Part shown: one piece after another, positions 5,213-5,609 of the stretch | Position numbering within the stretch: position 1 is the stretch's first letter | How the letters are laid out: every line of letters begins with the position of its first letter | Assembly: GCA_029932015.1 (NCBI GenBank) | Contig: JAOZQW010000162.1 | Coordinates: 1-5,609, forward strand | DNA from: Candidatus Fermentibacteraceae bacterium | GTDB lineage: Bacteria; Fermentibacterota; Fermentibacteria; Fermentibacterales; JCC-6 | DNA: 5,609 nt | Direction: 5' to 3' | Position numbers and translations under genes: made by a program | Notes under the pieces: model-generated | Databases searched by the model: none | What the model saw: only the letters and a program-made list of their open reading frames with translations | What the model was told of the DNA's origin: nothing

Positions 5213-5609
5213 TCATATATTGTTGTAGATCACCGGTATTTGTCCGGCGAGGGAATCAATGAGAGAGGAATAGGCTTCCTGATATATCACCTGCTGAACG
5301 ATCCCATCCAGTTCCTCATCTGAGTACGTGCTCCAGTCGATCTCTCCTGAATCATCGTATCGTCTGACCAGGACAACCGCACCGGCATCTGAAAGCACTA
5401 CCGGCACTGATACTTCACCTGGCTCAAGTTCTGAAACGGGACCGGCTAGATTTGTAGGCCAGAAACTGAGAGGTACCGTACCGAGATCCCCGCCGATAGA
5501 TCTGGAAGAGAGGTCCATACTGTATTTTGTGACGACGTCCTCGAAAGTTAGTCCCTCTCTGGCTGAAATGCTGTCCCTCAGGGATTCTGCCAGTTCGAGT
5601 GTCGAGGTC
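5213..5609 (-). CDS. Parvulin-type peptidyl-prolyl cis-trans isomerase (PpiC/SurA/PrsA-like), C-terminal part, 5' truncated by window edge
   Basis: The frame is open from the right edge to a TGA at 5215-5213, leaving about 131 codons of the C-terminal part. The first internal ATG (5518) is not the true start, because the reading continues upstream with family-like sequence. The visible part opens with an amphipathic helix (AESLRDSISAREG), then FEDVVTKYSMD and GGDLGTVP. These match the second half of the rotamase fold, where the family typically has 'F..lA..yS.d....GGdLG'. The domain ends near VVLVRR and is followed by a charged C-terminal helix, as in SurA and PrsA. The family catalyses cis-trans isomerisation of prolyl bonds and usually assists folding of exported proteins in the periplasm or at the outer face of the membrane. 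A signal peptide would lie outside the window and cannot be checked. Only 7 bases separate its stop from the next gene. The fold assignment is good; the choice among SurA, PrsA and PpiD is open. Confidence 0.85.
   Translation of the reverse strand, partial: TSTLELAESLRDSISAREGLTFEDVVTKYSMDLSSRSIGGDLGTVPLSFWPTNLAGPVSELEPGEVSVPVVLSDAGAVVLVRRYDDSGEIDWSTYSDEELDGIVQQVIYQEAYSSLIDSLAGQIPVIYNNI

Overview
This window looks like a piece of chromosome from a bacterium of moderate G+C content. It is an ordinary housekeeping block, not a mobile or defence island. All convincing genes lie on the minus strand, so they read from the right edge to the left. There is no rRNA, tRNA, transposase or phage gene to place the organism. 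The mix of RqcP-like S4 protein, FtsEX, YajC, Def, Fmt and DUF116 fits an uncultured, probably anaerobic lineage, because DUF116 is remembered mostly from anaerobes and thermophiles. A phylum call from these data would be a guess.

In transcription order, the right edge holds the 3' part of a parvulin-type peptidyl-prolyl isomerase (5609-5213, 5' end outside the window). It is followed by a small S4 RNA-binding protein of the RqcP/Hsp15 type (5205-4927), then ftsE (4933-4253), ftsX (4269-3379), yajC (3351-2809), def (2807-2280), fmt (2280-1357) and a DUF116 membrane/cysteine-cluster protein (1376-657). The eight genes are separated by at most 27 bases or overlap by up to 20, so they almost certainly form one operon with heavy translational coupling. 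Its promoter must lie beyond the right edge.

After a 141-base gap comes a small DUF4342 protein (515-243) with a strong ribosome binding site of its own. The gap also holds a 13-codon micro-ORF behind a near-perfect Shine-Dalgarno sequence. The last 242 bases contain no gene I can defend. They do contain a nested hairpin and a short perfect palindrome.

The genes share a theme of what happens to a protein at and after synthesis, and at the membrane. Fmt formylates initiator Met-tRNA and Def removes the formyl group from the nascent chain. The S4 protein probably acts on stalled 50S subunits. YajC belongs to the Sec holo-translocon, the parvulin folds exported proteins, and FtsEX couples ATP hydrolysis to cell-wall hydrolysis at division.

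I found no clearly new system. The items most worth a second look are the YajC with an added signal peptide and Ser-Pro repeat linker, the fmt-overlapping DUF116 gene, and the micro-ORF.
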